Below the pieces are notes generated by a model. The model searched no databases, had not been told where the DNA came from, and saw only the letters and a list, made by a program, of their open reading frames with translations. From Hypomesus transpacificus (taxonomy: Eukaryota > Chordata > Actinopteri > Osmeriformes > Osmeridae): a stretch of DNA of 64,000 nucleotides. This document shows, in pieces, positions 22,486 through 55,364 of the stretch (position 1 is the stretch's first letter; each line of letters begins with the position of its first letter). A program made the position numbers and the translations under genes. The DNA lies in contig NC_061073.1 in the NCBI RefSeq assembly GCF_021917145.1, positions 2,383,673 to 2,447,672 of the forward strand, given 5' to 3'.

Positions 22486-23101
22486 TCCTTCTAGAACCCA
22501 GGATCTGGAAGATTCCGGGGCCACGGCAGGATTCCGGGCAGGAGATTGTGGAATGCCACGGCGCTCGGGGTCTGGAGGGATCATCCTGCCCTGAGCGTGA
22601 CCCCTGACCCTGGCATGCCGGCTGGGCAGAGAGAGACAGCGAGAGAGAGAGACAGCGAGAGAGAGAGACAGCGAGAGAGAGAGACAGAGAGAGAGAGGTT
22701 GGTTAGAGGAGAGGATATAATGAACAATGGACGCACAGTCCTTCTCCCTCATCCTGTTTTCTCTCTGGTCTTCAAAAGGCATCGTTCATCTGACCAAATA
22801 CAGTTGGACTGGAGTTCAGCCCCAGACTTTTATATTTATTAAATTAAATCCAAACATACCTACACACACACACACCCACATGTACACACCTACACACACT
22901 TACTGAGGTGTGTGATCTGATTACGTTACATGGACTGATTCAAACTGTTGTTATCTGCACTTTTTCATCGTCATGGGCTGTTTGGTTTGTCTCTCGTTTT
23001 TATATTTTATAATTCTGATGATGCTGATTGTTGGTCAGGCGTGCTGACCTGGGTGGTCAGAAGACTTATCTACCGTGCTGTTGCATTATCTCCTCAATAA
23101 A
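22486..23101 (+). other. mbtps1: mbtps1 3' UTR with polyadenylation signal
   Basis: A canonical AATAAA at 23096-23101 lies 611 bases after the stop codon. The UTR includes a GA-rich block at 22628-22697 and a (CA)n patch near 22863. Extent is inferred from the signal. Confidence 0.6.
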
Positions 23102-24395
23102 GCTTCATTCTGGAGTCTGTTCTGTTGTACCTGGAGTACTCACACACTCTCTCACACACTCTCTCACACACACACACTCCTCCCCCTTCCGAAAGCCGCC
23201 AGTGGGTCTATGAGCTGGACTAATTCCATTCCAGAGTTGGGAGGTGGACGAATACTCCCGACGTCATTCCCAAGGATGTGAAGGTGATGTGAAGTGGATT
23301 AATACTCTAGAAGGTGAGAGAAACTGGCAGGGGGGGAAGGGGGGCTGTGAGAAGACCCCCTGGCTGATCCCTGCTAATGGGCCAGTCACCTTCCTCCCCC
23401 TGGCTGGCCAGCCTGTGAATCTGTCACTGCTGCTCTGTGTGACGCCCTGTTGGATCTAATCACCCTGAGACCGCGGCAGCATGGCCAAAGGCGGGCTCTG
23501 CTAACGGGCACGATGGCCTTGGCTCAGAGGATGAATCTCGTCCAGCCTTGTGTGTCCAGCCTGCGTGAGTGGTCACAAATTTGCACTTTCATTTTGAGCT
23601 GAGGAGACGGAAGGAGACTTCTAAGCAAAAGTGTCCTCGGATGCGTACGGCCGCCGATGAAACGGAACGGAAGAGGACTCCGTTTTTGCTATTCATTATT
23701 CGTGTTCTCATTGGTGTAACCTATATATACACCTCTCACACACACACACACACAACCCTGTGCGCTGATGGGATTTAAAAATCGTTCCTACTAAACGCTG
23801 TCACATGCCCTTGTTCCCAGACACCAGGACAGCCGCCAACCAATCACCAGCCTCCCTCTCGTCCTCGCGAGGACAGACAGACTTGGCATTCCGCTCCGTG
23901 CTCCCCCCTTATTCTTCCACCCATCTCTTCTTGATATCCCTGGAGGTGACGTTCAGCCAAGGCATTCCAACCCTGGTACCCAAATCTCCCCCTCTCCCGG
24001 TACAGCTGAAATCCCTGGATGTGACAGTCAATCAGAACCTCCTCCACAACAAAACCAGACCTCCACCGTATCCTGACAAACCCACATTGTGACAGTTTAT
24101 TATAACAATTAGCCTAAATAACGGATGAGTATTAAACTTTGTCTATGATACTGTCTACACCTAGGTGGTCGGGAATCAAGTGATGCTACACGGTTCATGG
24201 CCACGATTGGTTTGGAAACTTGGAAGACACTCGGTATCAACTCCTCCTTCCTTCCCCTCTCCGACCCCTGCTTACGTTACCTTTCTCCCCCTCTCTCCTG
24301 CCGCTTTCTCCCTCCCCTCGCAAGGTCACATTGATTATTGAAAACCACAGAAGTTCCTTCAAGAGTTTGTCGGGAGCCAGTCTGCCCGCCGGAGC
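23102..24395. other. mbtps1-slc38a8 intergenic spacer
   Basis: No gene recognised. It contains a CT/CA-rich patch at 23140-23180 and pyrimidine-rich sequence at 24235-24325, just ahead of the slc38a8 start, which probably holds the promoter and 5' UTR. Confidence 0.45.
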
Positions 24396-27300
24396 ATGGA
24401 AGAGTTGGCGAGAGAGAGCATCAGCCTGCTGGCCAAGCCCGCCTTAGATTCGGGAAGCCCTCGGCTCAGCTCGCTGGGTGCAATCTTCATCATGCTGAAG
24501 TCTGCCCTGGGCGCCGGTCTACTTAACTTCCCCTGGGCTTTCGAGCGTGCGGGAGGGATCCGCGCCGCCGTCGCGGTGGAAATGGTTTGTGATTCAAGCG
24601 AGATAAAATTGCGGTTAGGCTGAGGTAATGCCTTATTGCCTCTGTTGACAGATAACTCGGCACCTGGAGAGAGATAAGAGGCGCTCACGTTTGGGTCAAG
24701 TGAACTATAATGCTTGTATATGATGTGTCTGGTTTTTAAAACACTTGTGGGATGAAGTGCTATAGACATGGATTGCGTGTACACACGGATACATGTGAAA
24801 ATCTACTGTACAATAAGTGTGAGTGGTAATAGATGAGCATGTATAAGAGACCAGTCGTTACTGGAAGGTCGAACTGACAGTGATCATTGTTTGAGGTCAA
24901 GCGCGATATGCCTCCCTAGCCGATAGTGTCGCGAAAACCTGGTTGGCTAGATTAAAGTCGTTGCGAAAATCCACAGGAAACACAATTTTCTCCTAGAACA
25001 GAGAAAGAAATAGACCTGTCCCGTAGGCACTCGTTCCCTTCTCCAGGCATCTCCCTTCTGATGATTTCCCAGCTTTTCATCATGGGTTTTTCATTAAACC
25101 TATCTGTTACTATGACCCCTCTTCCACCCCCCACCCTCTCCCCCTCCCCAGGTATGCATGGTCTTCCTGATCAGTGGGCTGGTCATCCTGGGGTACTCCT
25201 CCTCCATCAGTGGCCAGACGACCTATCAGGGCGTAGTACGGGGCATCTGCGGCCCTGCCATTGGCCAGATGTGTAACGTGGTGTTCATCTTCAACCTGTT
25301 CGCCATCTCCGTGGCCTTCCTGATCATCGTGGAGGACCAGCTGGAGAAACGTGAGGCCACGCATAGCACACCCCACACGCCACACACACACACTGCACAC
25401 ACCCCACATGCCACACACACACCACACACACACACACCACACACCGGACACGCATGGTAGTAGATGAACACCCCAAGACATCCTTGAGCAGTACATCTGA
25501 GTGATCGTAGCCTATTGGATGTGTGTGTGTGTGTGTGTCAGTGTGTGCTTCCCTGTACGAGCTGGTGACCAGACGTCCGGAGGCTGACATGCCGCACCTC
25601 TGGTACACCGACCAGCGCCTCGCCCTCACGCTGCTCTGTGTCTTTCTCGTCCTCCCCCTCTCCATGCCCAAAGAGATCAGCTTCCAGAAGTACATCAGGT
25701 CAGGAAAGGCATGCACACGCTTGCTCACGCACACATTAAGCCACGCTCTGTGCTACGGCCTATTTAGCTCGCTCTGTCTACGGAAGGGTAAGGTCGTGTG
25801 CATTGGGAATTGTGCATGAGAACACTAGGACTTGTTTCATTAGGTCGTGAAAGTCAAATCAAAAACCCCTCAAGTATTCTAACTTCTGTCTTCTCTCCTC
25901 CTTCTCCCCTCCACCCGTCCTTCACCCTCTTCTCCTCCTCCCCTTCTCCCCCCCTCCTACTTTCCTCCTCCCCTCCCTCCACCTCTCCTCCTCTTCCTCT
26001 TGTCCACCTATCCTCCACCTCTCCTCCACCACCCTCTCTAGTGTGTTAGGGACCCTGGCTGCCACCTACCTGACTGTCGCCATCATAATTAAGTACCACA
26101 CCAGACCAGCACAAAATGTCTCAGGTTACAGCAGTGGGTGGGTAAATATCTTTCCTCTCCTCTCTTCTTTTCTCTTCTCTCCTCTTGTCTTGTCCCCTCT
26201 TGTATTCTGTTCTCCTCACCTCTCCTTTCCTCTGCCCTCCTATGCCCTTGTTCTCTTCTCCTTGTATTCTCATCTCCTCCTGCACTCCTTCTGAATGTGA
26301 GGATATGAAATGGTTTAAATGTTAGGAGTGACTGACAGGTGTATTTCTGTAAAGACGGTTGTTGCCTAGAAGGTCAAATCATATCTTTTATAAAAGTCTG
26401 TCTCAAAAAGACTAAACTCTTTTACTCTTATTTATGTGTGTGTGCATGCGTGTGTGTGTGCGTCCGTGTGTGTGTGTGTGTGTGTGCACGCAGCATCAGT
26501 TCCTGGGCCTCCATGTTCAGTGTAATTCCCAGTATCTGCTTTGGCTTCCAGGTGAGTCTACGCTCAGGGTTTGGGAAGGAAGAAGCCGGTTGTGTACTTC
26601 CTCTGTTCTTCCTGGTCACTTCCTGTTTATTGTCTTCATTTTCAGTGCCATGAGGCTAGCATCACCATCTACAGCAGCATGGAGAACAAGAAGCTCTCCC
26701 ATTGGGTGTTTATCTCTGTGGTTTCCATGGTTATCTGCCTCATCATCTACTCTCTCACTGGTCAGTACTTGATCCAAACGTCATCCAGACATCTCTCCGG
26801 TCTGCTGTAATCTTAGTTGAAACCATCTAGAAATGTCTCCTTTTTGCGTTTCCTGATCTCCCCGATCTCCAAGACTAAAGGAATGGGATTAAGTGTGGAA
26901 ATGCACATTCTGCACTCTTCAATCAGGGGTTTTCTCCATCCAAGCAAGGAGGAGGAGATAGGTCTCATTTTGTTGAAAGACAGTTCCACACAACACTGGC
27001 CGTTGTGTGACGAAGCGCTTCCTGTTCACCATGGTAACACTTTCTGTCTCCTGCAGGGATTTATGGGTACTTGACATTTGGGGAGGATGTGGCGGCGGAC
27101 ATTCTGATGTCGTACAGAGGCAACGATGTTCTGATGTTTGTCGCCAGAGTGCTGTTTGGGATCTCCATCGTCACCATCTACCCCATAGTGGTGCTGCTCG
27201 TCAGGTAACATGCACAGCTGGCTCCTCACACAGATCTCCTCCCAGCCAATCAGAGCAGTGTTTATACTCAAACCAGGTGTGATTTGTGTGTGCTTCAAAT

Positions 27301-27899
27301 GTGGACGTGGACTGCACTTAAATAGCGCTTTTCTACCTTACGGGTCATCAATTGACTGATTTTTTTTACCTCTTTCACCTCTTCACGCACTTAATCACAC
27401 ACCAATGAAGCATATTGGTGCGTCATTGTTCTGTGTGTGAATGGATGAAAGAGAGGCAGAAAATATAAAGCAAATTGAGTTTCTGGCTCAAGGACAGTTT
27501 GACACACTGACAGGAGAAAATGGGAATAAAACCACCAACCCTGATGACCCGCTCTACCTCCTGAGCCACAGCCAACCAATGGGAATGTAGATTGTCAGAC
27601 TGTGTGTGTGTGTGTGTCTGTGTCTGTGTGTGATTTGACCCTCTCCCAGATCGGTCATCCAGGCACCCCTGCTAACCCTGCGACGGCGTGTCGCCGTGGT
27701 GACCGAGGCGTTTGAGAGTCGTTGCAGGTATGGCCTGACGGTGGCGTGGATCACCGTGACGATGCTGATCGCCATGTTCGTACCCGACATCAGCAAGGTC
27801 ATCATCGTCATCGGAGGAATCAGCGCTTTCTTCATCTTCATCTTCCCAGGTGGCTCAGAAACTCCCTCTCGCACCGCACACACACACACAGACAGACAC

Positions 27900-27940
<41 letters not shown>

Positions 27941-28164
27941 CTGTTAGCACGGCCACACACCACCTGCTGGAGTGTGTAGGACATGTTGAGTGACAGCCCG
28001 CCCCCACAGGTCTGTGTCTGATCTTCGCCATGCAGTCGGAGCCCGTGTCCTGGTGGACGCGCCTTGCCCTGACCTCCTGGGGCTCCGTCACCCTGCTCTG
28101 CGGGGCCTTCATCTTCGGTCAGAGCACCACCACCGCCATCATGCAGCTCCTCCACCACGTCTGA
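24396..28164 (+). CDS. slc38a8: SLC38A8 putative sodium-coupled neutral amino acid transporter 8 (9 exons)
   Basis: Member of the SLC38/AAAP transporter family; the human orthologue transports glutamine-type amino acids, is prominent in retina, and its loss causes foveal hypoplasia with optic-nerve misrouting. Exons 24396-24584, 25152-25350, 25542-25698, 26042-26137, 26494-26551, 26646-26760, 27057-27204, 27650-27849 and 28010-28164 join in phase to 438 residues (human 435). The family signature in TM1 ([16 protein letters not shown]) is intact, followed by repeated hydrophobic segments consistent with about 11 membrane spans, and the last exon carries GLCLIFAMQ and IFGQSTTTA near the C-terminus. 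The exon 4 end (GG|GTGGGT at 26138) was chosen over the stronger-looking GTAAAT four bases on, because only it keeps the phase. It follows mbtps1 in the same order and orientation relation as in human 16q23-24, which supports orthology. Teleosts may have two co-orthologues, which I cannot distinguish. Confidence 0.94.
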
Positions 28165-28619
28165 CCAACCTGGCAACAGCCGGCGCATCATCCACCAAAT
28201 ATATATTGTAATTAAAAAATATATATAATCCGTCGCCCCCCGACAACCGGCTGTTACCACGAGGACCATCCGTGAACTGTGAACGACTGGTTACCACAGC
28301 GACCACCCTTATGAAAATGTGCTGGAACTTTCTGTTGGAGAGGAGAAGCTCCCTGTTTCAAGCCATACCGTGATGAAGATCAGGTTCATAAGACATGATC
28401 ATGATACCATCTGGCGTTTTCTGTGAACTATGTCATGCTGATGTTTTTATACTGATGATTGGTGCTAAGGTAAAGTGTTGTCTCCTGGCAACTGCATAAC
28501 ATGGCATGTGTGTCACGTTGCTCTCGGTTGTCTATGGCAACACACACTAAGCCAGGCTTAAAACCTTGTTTGTTATGTATATAAACACCACTCTGCATAA
28601 CACTGTATCTCTGAATAAA
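28165..28619 (+). other. slc38a8: slc38a8 3' UTR with polyadenylation signal
   Basis: A canonical AATAAA at 28614-28619 lies 450 bases after the stop codon, with no competing gene in between. Confidence 0.6.
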
Positions 28620-29790
28620 CAAAATGTTTTTATATGAAATCGTGACCTATTGTTTTCGACATTAAAATATTAAAATATGGCAAAAGTACTTTCAGTATTG
28701 CTGTGAGTGCTGATTCATGATTCATGCCTGTGTTTCTGTGTGTTGGGGTGTGTATGCAAGTGTGTGGGGATTCTCATAGAAAGCTGTACATGAGTTTGTC
28801 TCATTTGTTTTATTGAATCGCATCACTCTACATGGTCTAGAACTTCAACAAAGATTGAAGACGAAATAGAATACTTGCATCCCTGCAATAAGTCTCGACA
28901 CTCAGAGAACGCCTTGTTACTGAAACATACGTGAGCAGAAGTGTTATTTCATAAACATTGCCTTAAAAGTGAAGGTTCATTCTGCCATTTTCTATATATG
29001 TATATTTATATATTTATTTTGTCTCCTTTATAGGAATAATACTAGAAAATAAACATAAGAAATGCACCAAACCCATACAGTAGCATAGCTAAAGACTACG
29101 GCAAACCTGTTACTGGACATTCAGCTAGATCATGCACTCAGTGAAGGATAGAAAATAGTAGCTAGCACAGTCAGGGAACAGCCAGGAATGTTGAAGGTAG
29201 GGTGGAGGAACATTAGACCCCACACACACTGAACCAAGCCCAGCAGGACACAGAGAGCCAGCCTGACACACACCAGGTCTCTTTCAGGAAAGAAAAATAC
29301 TGGAATCACTGTTTGTGGGTCGTCATGTCTAGTTGGAGTGTTTCTATAATATCATACTGAGATATTTCCATACTGTCTTCCTGTGTAGTCGTAGTATTTC
29401 TATACTACTACCCTGTGTTCTTGTGGTATTTCTATACTATTGCCGTGTCTTGTTGAGGTATTTCTATCCTATCACCCTGTCTAGATTCATCTCTGTTCTC
29501 CCTGTTACGGTCTGGCAGACAGAGCGTTGTCTGGGTCTGCATCGCAGTGTTGCTCAGGGTAGCCCAGATCTCAGAACTGTCTCCCCTCTTGTAAACCAAT
29601 CAGGATCCACACGTTCCTGGTTTCTGCGAGGGGGTGAGGGGTGACCTGGGCAGGTAGGCAGGTAGATATTACTGTCCCTGACTGGAGGAGAGGGGGTTAT
29701 TACTGCCTCAACTGTCAGTGAAAGAGGCGTTCCGGCTTTGTCAAGACAACAGGCTCTCAGTCTGTCAACATCTGAGAGAAGAGGGTGAGG
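28620..29790. other. Spacer between slc38a8 and the assembly gap
   Basis: AT-rich sequence without a recognised gene. On the minus strand next to the gap there is an acceptor-like site followed by a 71-codon open frame ending at 29554; I could not assign it. Confidence 0.4.
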
Positions 29791-29890
29791 NNNNNNNNNN
29801 NNNNNNNNNNNNNNNNNNNNNNNNNNNNNNNNNNNNNNNNNNNNNNNNNNNNNNNNNNNNNNNNNNNNNNNNNNNNNNNNNNNNNNNNNN
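29791..29890. other. Assembly gap (100 N)
   Basis: Exactly 100 undetermined bases. A round 100 is the usual placeholder for a gap of unknown size, so real distance and even adjacency of the two sides are not established by this sequence. Confidence 0.98.
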
Positions 29891-29894
29891 GGAC

Positions 29895-50101
<20,207 letters not shown>

Positions 50102-50517
50102 TATAGACAGTTGGCTCCTCCTTGTTTAACCTAATCTAGAAACGCATTAAATCCGGATGGATATCAGCAGAACCGTTCAACGTCCACCAATTTATGTTCA
50201 ACCAGAAATTGTATTAACTATGAATGTCATCTAACTAGCTAGCGTTAAGTATAGAAAACATTAGTGCTAGCTCCAACTAACTTTAGTCTAGGTGACTGAG
50301 CTTGCTAAAACAGCGAAAGTTATTTCAAAACATTTACACTCAGACATACCTCTTTCTTAATGTATTAATGAACAATGTAAACTATTAACTAACACACTTA
50401 CAGATAGTCATTCTTAGTTTTAGTTGACTAGTAGCTGATAGCTAACTAGCGAAAGTGCTTTAATTTGAGTTGACTGTTTCTCTCTCGTGCACCTTGTTTG
50501 CGATTTGAAGCTTGGTC

Positions 50518-50531
50518 GTTGCCTTAGGAAC
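50518..50531. promoter_or_regulatory. RFX X-box upstream of hydin
   Basis: GTTGCCTTAGGAAC fits the ciliary X-box consensus RYYNYY-N(1-3)-RRNRAC at every position. It lies 417 bp upstream of the hydin start codon, in the range where RFX sites of motile-cilia genes are found. The half-sites are inverted, so it reads equally from both strands. Confidence 0.65.
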
Positions 50532-50639
50532 GACTCTCCAATAAACTGCGTCCTCATTGGTTCCGGGCACCCGACGCCTCCCTGCAGGCACAGCCTCTCA
50601 GCGCTCTTTTCTGCTTACAGGCGATCAATACACAGTAGG

Positions 50640-51015
50640 CCTATTTATTCATTTAGCAGGTCACGCTTTTATCTAAAGCGACTTACAAGAAAGAGCTTTA
50701 CAAAAAGCTCTGCATAGATCAATGATCATAAACAACGAGAGACAAAAACATTGCGGGAAGCCATGAAACATACCAACATTGTGAAAAGCAAATAAGTACC
50801 AATGGGTAGAACCAGAAGTCGTTAAACAGATTACAATTAAACAACATGCTCCTCGAAAGTGCTAGTCTACCTGGAGGAAAGCAGGCAACAATAATTAGCA
50901 GCGAGTAGCCTAGGCTACAAGTAGGCTAGGCTACGTGTAGTTAAATCAGTTAGGTCTACCTAACCAACAAGTGCAAGTCCCTCAATAAGTGTCATTGTGT
51001 TCCTGGAGGAAATAA
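50640..51015. repeat. Interspersed repeat copy B (hydin-pnp spacer)
   Basis: From TTTAGCAGGTCACGCTTTTA through AATAAGT it runs parallel to 53462-53805, sharing many blocks (GAGAGCTTTACAAAA-like, TTGTGAAAAGCAAATAAGT, AATTAAACAACATG). About 350 bp of diverged homology. The left end is the SINE-tail motif in reverse orientation. Confidence 0.75.
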
Positions 51016-52158
51016 ATCACATCAGATTCAAAATCTTTCGTACCGTTGTAGCCTACTCCCGGACCGTCTTTAGCCTTTTCTTAAAGGTGGAGAGACAGTC
51101 AGTAGCCTATCTCTGATTAAGGTGGGGAGATGATTCTATTCCGCTTTGGGGGACCAGACAGAATTGAGCTTGGGTATGGAGCGGGCGCTCTTGAGAGGTG
51201 GGACCACCAGACGGTTGTCAGAAGAAGACCGTATAGGTGGCGAGGGGTATAAGTCTGGACGAGAGACTGGATGTAGTCAGGTGCAGTCCCGTTCACCGCT
51301 CGGAAGGTCAGAAGCTATAGCTACCACTGTAACTTTACATCGCATTGGAAGGAGTAGGCCTACTAGCCCTAACTGTCCGCTCTCTGGGATTTTTGTCGGC
51401 TTGCCTCACTCACTCGAACAAACATCAGTCCAGGCACATATTTGGGCAAGTTATATGTCTGTTTTGTTAGTATAGCTACCTATTGGAAGCTGTTGGAACT
51501 TATAGGCCTAGGCTACTACTATTTTGTGGTATGGTCTTCGGACCAGGCCTACGTGGTAGTGTATCAGTTGTATTTCTCACCGTTTTTTCCCGACTCCCAA
51601 TCACCCAAATTAAAACTGATTTATTGAGGTCTGATTGTGGTCTGGGCGAGACTAAGATTCCTGAAGACATAGTTGGAAAGTAGCCAGGGTCAAGCCTATA
51701 GGCTACTGGGCTACTGCCTACTTGCATTGTTCTGCTGATGTGGACGTTGGTCTTAAGCTTTCAAGTTATATATACGATGAATAAAATAAAAAATGCCAGT
51801 AACTGTTTTTAATTGGCCTATGAAGATAATGAAATTCGTATATGCATGCGATTATCTCGTTGCTAGGCCTGATGAGTTATGCTACTTTGTTCCCAGGGCG
51901 CTGTCAGTGTCATTCCTCCGGGATCAGTGCGCGGGTCAGCGAGCGAGCCAGTCTGTTAGAAAATGTGATGTGACAGCTAGACCAGCTTTTTCAAAGGGAC
52001 CGCAACTCTACAGACTCCGCCTACATCGTCGGACACCCACCGACCACGTCAGACGCAATAGCCTATGTGACCTCGTCCGTGTGATACGGTTTAGGCTACA
52101 ACCAACCCGTCTCTGTCGGCGAGCTGTGTCGAACTGCGGAATTAAAACCGCTTCAGCT
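51016..52158. other. Spacer and probable pnp promoter/5' UTR
   Basis: No gene recognised. A short open frame at 51793-52191 runs through the pnp start region but resembles nothing that I know. The last 250 bp are richer in CpG and probably contain the pnp transcription start. Confidence 0.4.
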
Positions 52159-55100
52159 ATGGATGCTTCAGCCTTCGGCAAGTGCAGGTAAGATACCGGG
52201 GTATAGAAAGTAAACAATCGTGTTAATTTAATGTTGTCTTCGCTATAATGTAGGCAGTGCTTAACTATTAAGTAGCCGTCTGAAGGACGGTCTCTATGAC
52301 AGTATGATACCTGATTGAGCTCAAATATCTAGATTATCAGATCGCTATGGCAACAACCAATGTGGATCAAACAAGCCTATGAGCATATGTCCGTTCTAGG
52401 CAAAATAGGTAGGCCATCAATAAACATCATATCCTACGTTTTATCATCTTCCGTAGGCTATGTATAAAACATACACGTCAAATACATGCTTATTTTGAAG
52501 GACAATAAAGAATGCTATCTGTTCACAAATCACCAATTGCCAAATGTTCTGTGTTAATTTATATAATTAATATTATGTAAGACGTGGTCTCAGTTACTGT
52601 GTTAAACGTTTGGAAAGATTCACTGAATTGTCTACACAGATAGCTTGCGCAAGCTATTTTCTAGGCACTGACTATCCTGCCGATATATAGCCAACTAGAG
52701 CCATTGTGCTCGTGCACCAGTAACCGTGCGTGCGCAGCCTGCTAATGAAAAAGCGCTGATCCCAGCACCACGGACAGCTCCACCAGGCCCCACATCAGCC
52801 AATCAGCTTGCGATTCTTTCTCTCACAACTACTCGCTTTTACAAACCTCCCCAGTGTTGTCGCACAGCACAGAAATCATAACAGTTCGGTTGCTCATCTT
52901 CTATAAAACAAGATTTCAACAGAATACGTTTCTGTTCAAAGTATGAAATATGTTTAACTGACATCAAAGTGCAATAGATTTATACCAACATTGATCATAA
53001 GGTTCAGAATCAAACTTTACTGCAGAAGTTTTATGGTGACTTATAAGATAAGATACGATACTTTTATTCGCCCTACAATGGGGACATTCGGGCATTACAG
53101 CTGTAAACTAACGAGTGTAGCCGTTAATGACAGACATGGTCACTGAAATACATCAACTGCTCAGCTGGTAATGGCACTCTCTGATCCCGTTCACTCCTCT
53201 GACACACAGAGGAGTGAACGGGATCAGAGAGTGCCATTACCAGCTGTGCTGGTTGCTAAGATATGTTACTAAGACTACCTCTTCACAAGGAAAAGCATTG
53301 TTGGCATGTTTCTGTTGCTTAGGTGATTTTAGTAGAACTGTAAAACTGCAGAGTTTACTGTAAATACTTGGGCAAGACCACACCAGTGTCTATGAATAAC
53401 AAACATCCCAAGTCTTCCCGGAGTTCCGGGAGTGTCAAGCATTTTAATAGCGACTGCCGGATTTACATTTATTTATATTCATTTAGCAGACGCTTTTATC
53501 CAAAGCGACTTCCAAGAGAGAGCTTTACAAAAGTGCATAGGTCAATGATCATGTCCAACGACATAGCCCCAAAAACATTGCAGGTAGCCAAAATATAAGG
53601 CACACATTGTGAAAAGCAAATAAGTGCCAATGGGAAGGAACATAAGTGCATGCAGTTAAACAAGTTACAATTAAACAACATGTACCTAAAAGTGCAAGAG
53701 TGTACCTGTAGGAAACCAAGCAACAATAATATAATTCAAAGCGAATACGAAGTTGAATCAGTTACAACCCACCAACAAGAGAACAAGTCCCTCAATAAGA
53801 GTTATTTTCCGGAAGGAGGGCTTCACATACGCCCATAGAACTGCCCCTCAACCAACCTAAACCCTCAAGGAAGACAAGGAAAAACTCCCCAAAAAACTCA
53901 CTGCAGGAGAAAAAATGGAAGTAACCTTGGGAGGAGCAATTCAGTGAGGGATCCCCTCCTCCAGAGACGGTTGGTGAAAGAGAGGAACAGAACACAGGCT
54001 TAACATAGTCATACAGCAGGGAAGTGTCAATGGGTTTGAAACACGGCGGGACGAGATAAACAAGTCTAAGAAGACGATAGTTCTTCAACTCCTTTTGTTT
54101 TTACTACCCACCCTGTTAAAGAAATTACCCCTGTGTGAAGTATCTTTGAGTAGGCTATCTAGAAAAGCGCCATACATATTTTACGTTGCCTTATTATTAT
54201 GATATTACAGTCACAGGACCGTTCAGCACGAGGACTGATGGGATTCTTTGTTTTTGTTACAGTTACAGTTATGAGGACTACCGCGAGACGGCAGACTGGC
54301 TGCTGGCCAACACACAGCTACGCCCCAAGGTAGCCATCATCTGTGGCTCGGGCCTGGGGGGCCTGGCAGATCTGTTGGAGAACAGGAACGTATTTCCTTA
54401 TACGGACATCCCTCGCTTCCCCCACAGCACAGGTTAGCGTTTTGTGTCATCATTAGCTGCCCTGCGTCAACAACCAGCACCTTGAGCTGTCTATGTTGTC
54501 ATCCCTGTGTTCTCAACCCTCTTGGTGTGTTTGAACTGTTTGTTGAGTGTGAACCCTGTATTAACACTGTGTTGACTGTGAACCCTGTGTTAACACTGTG
54601 TTGAGTGGGAATCCTGTATTAACACTGTGTTGAGTGTGAACTCTGCACTAACGCTGTGTTGAGTGTGAACTCTGCATTAACGCTGTGTTGAGTGTGAACC
54701 CTGTATTGACGCTGTGTTGAGGGTGAACTCTGCATTAACGCTGTGTGTTGTGCGGCAGTGGAGGGCCACGCGGGCAAGCTGGTGTTTGGGGAGTTGGAGG
54801 GGCGCCAGTGTGTTTGCATGCAGGGCCGCTTCCACTTCTATGAGGGCTACAACATCGCCACGGTGAGCACTCTGGAAGCACGGCACAGCTGGGCTCACCC
54901 CAAACAGATCCCGTACCATGCTGTCTGGCCTCCTAAACCCTGGTTAACCTTTGATCGTGAATGTTTCTTTCCTGTAATGAATCAGCCATGGCTAGATTGA
55001 TTACAGATGAATGGCTCAAGAAATACTTGGGACCTGGGTAAATATTACAGATCATGAAGAGCGGATGTAACTGTTTTGCGAGTTTTGTTTATTTGTTTTT

Positions 55101-55299
55101 CACAGAATTGTAAATTGAAAGTATAGCATGAGGGGCCCCAGCTAGCTCACTGGGTAGAATGTTAACAATTTCTGCATGTCTTCCTCTCACCCACAATGGG
55201 GACATTCGGGCATTACAGCTGTAAACTAACGAGTGTAGCCGTTAATGACAGACATGGTCACTGAAATACATCAACTGCTCAGTTAGTCTTTCTTTAGTT

Positions 55300-55364
<65 letters not shown>

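Noticed and set aside
26143-26152. Donor GTAAAT for slc38a8 exon 4
   Set aside because: Better consensus than GTGGGT but would break the reading frame into exon 5.
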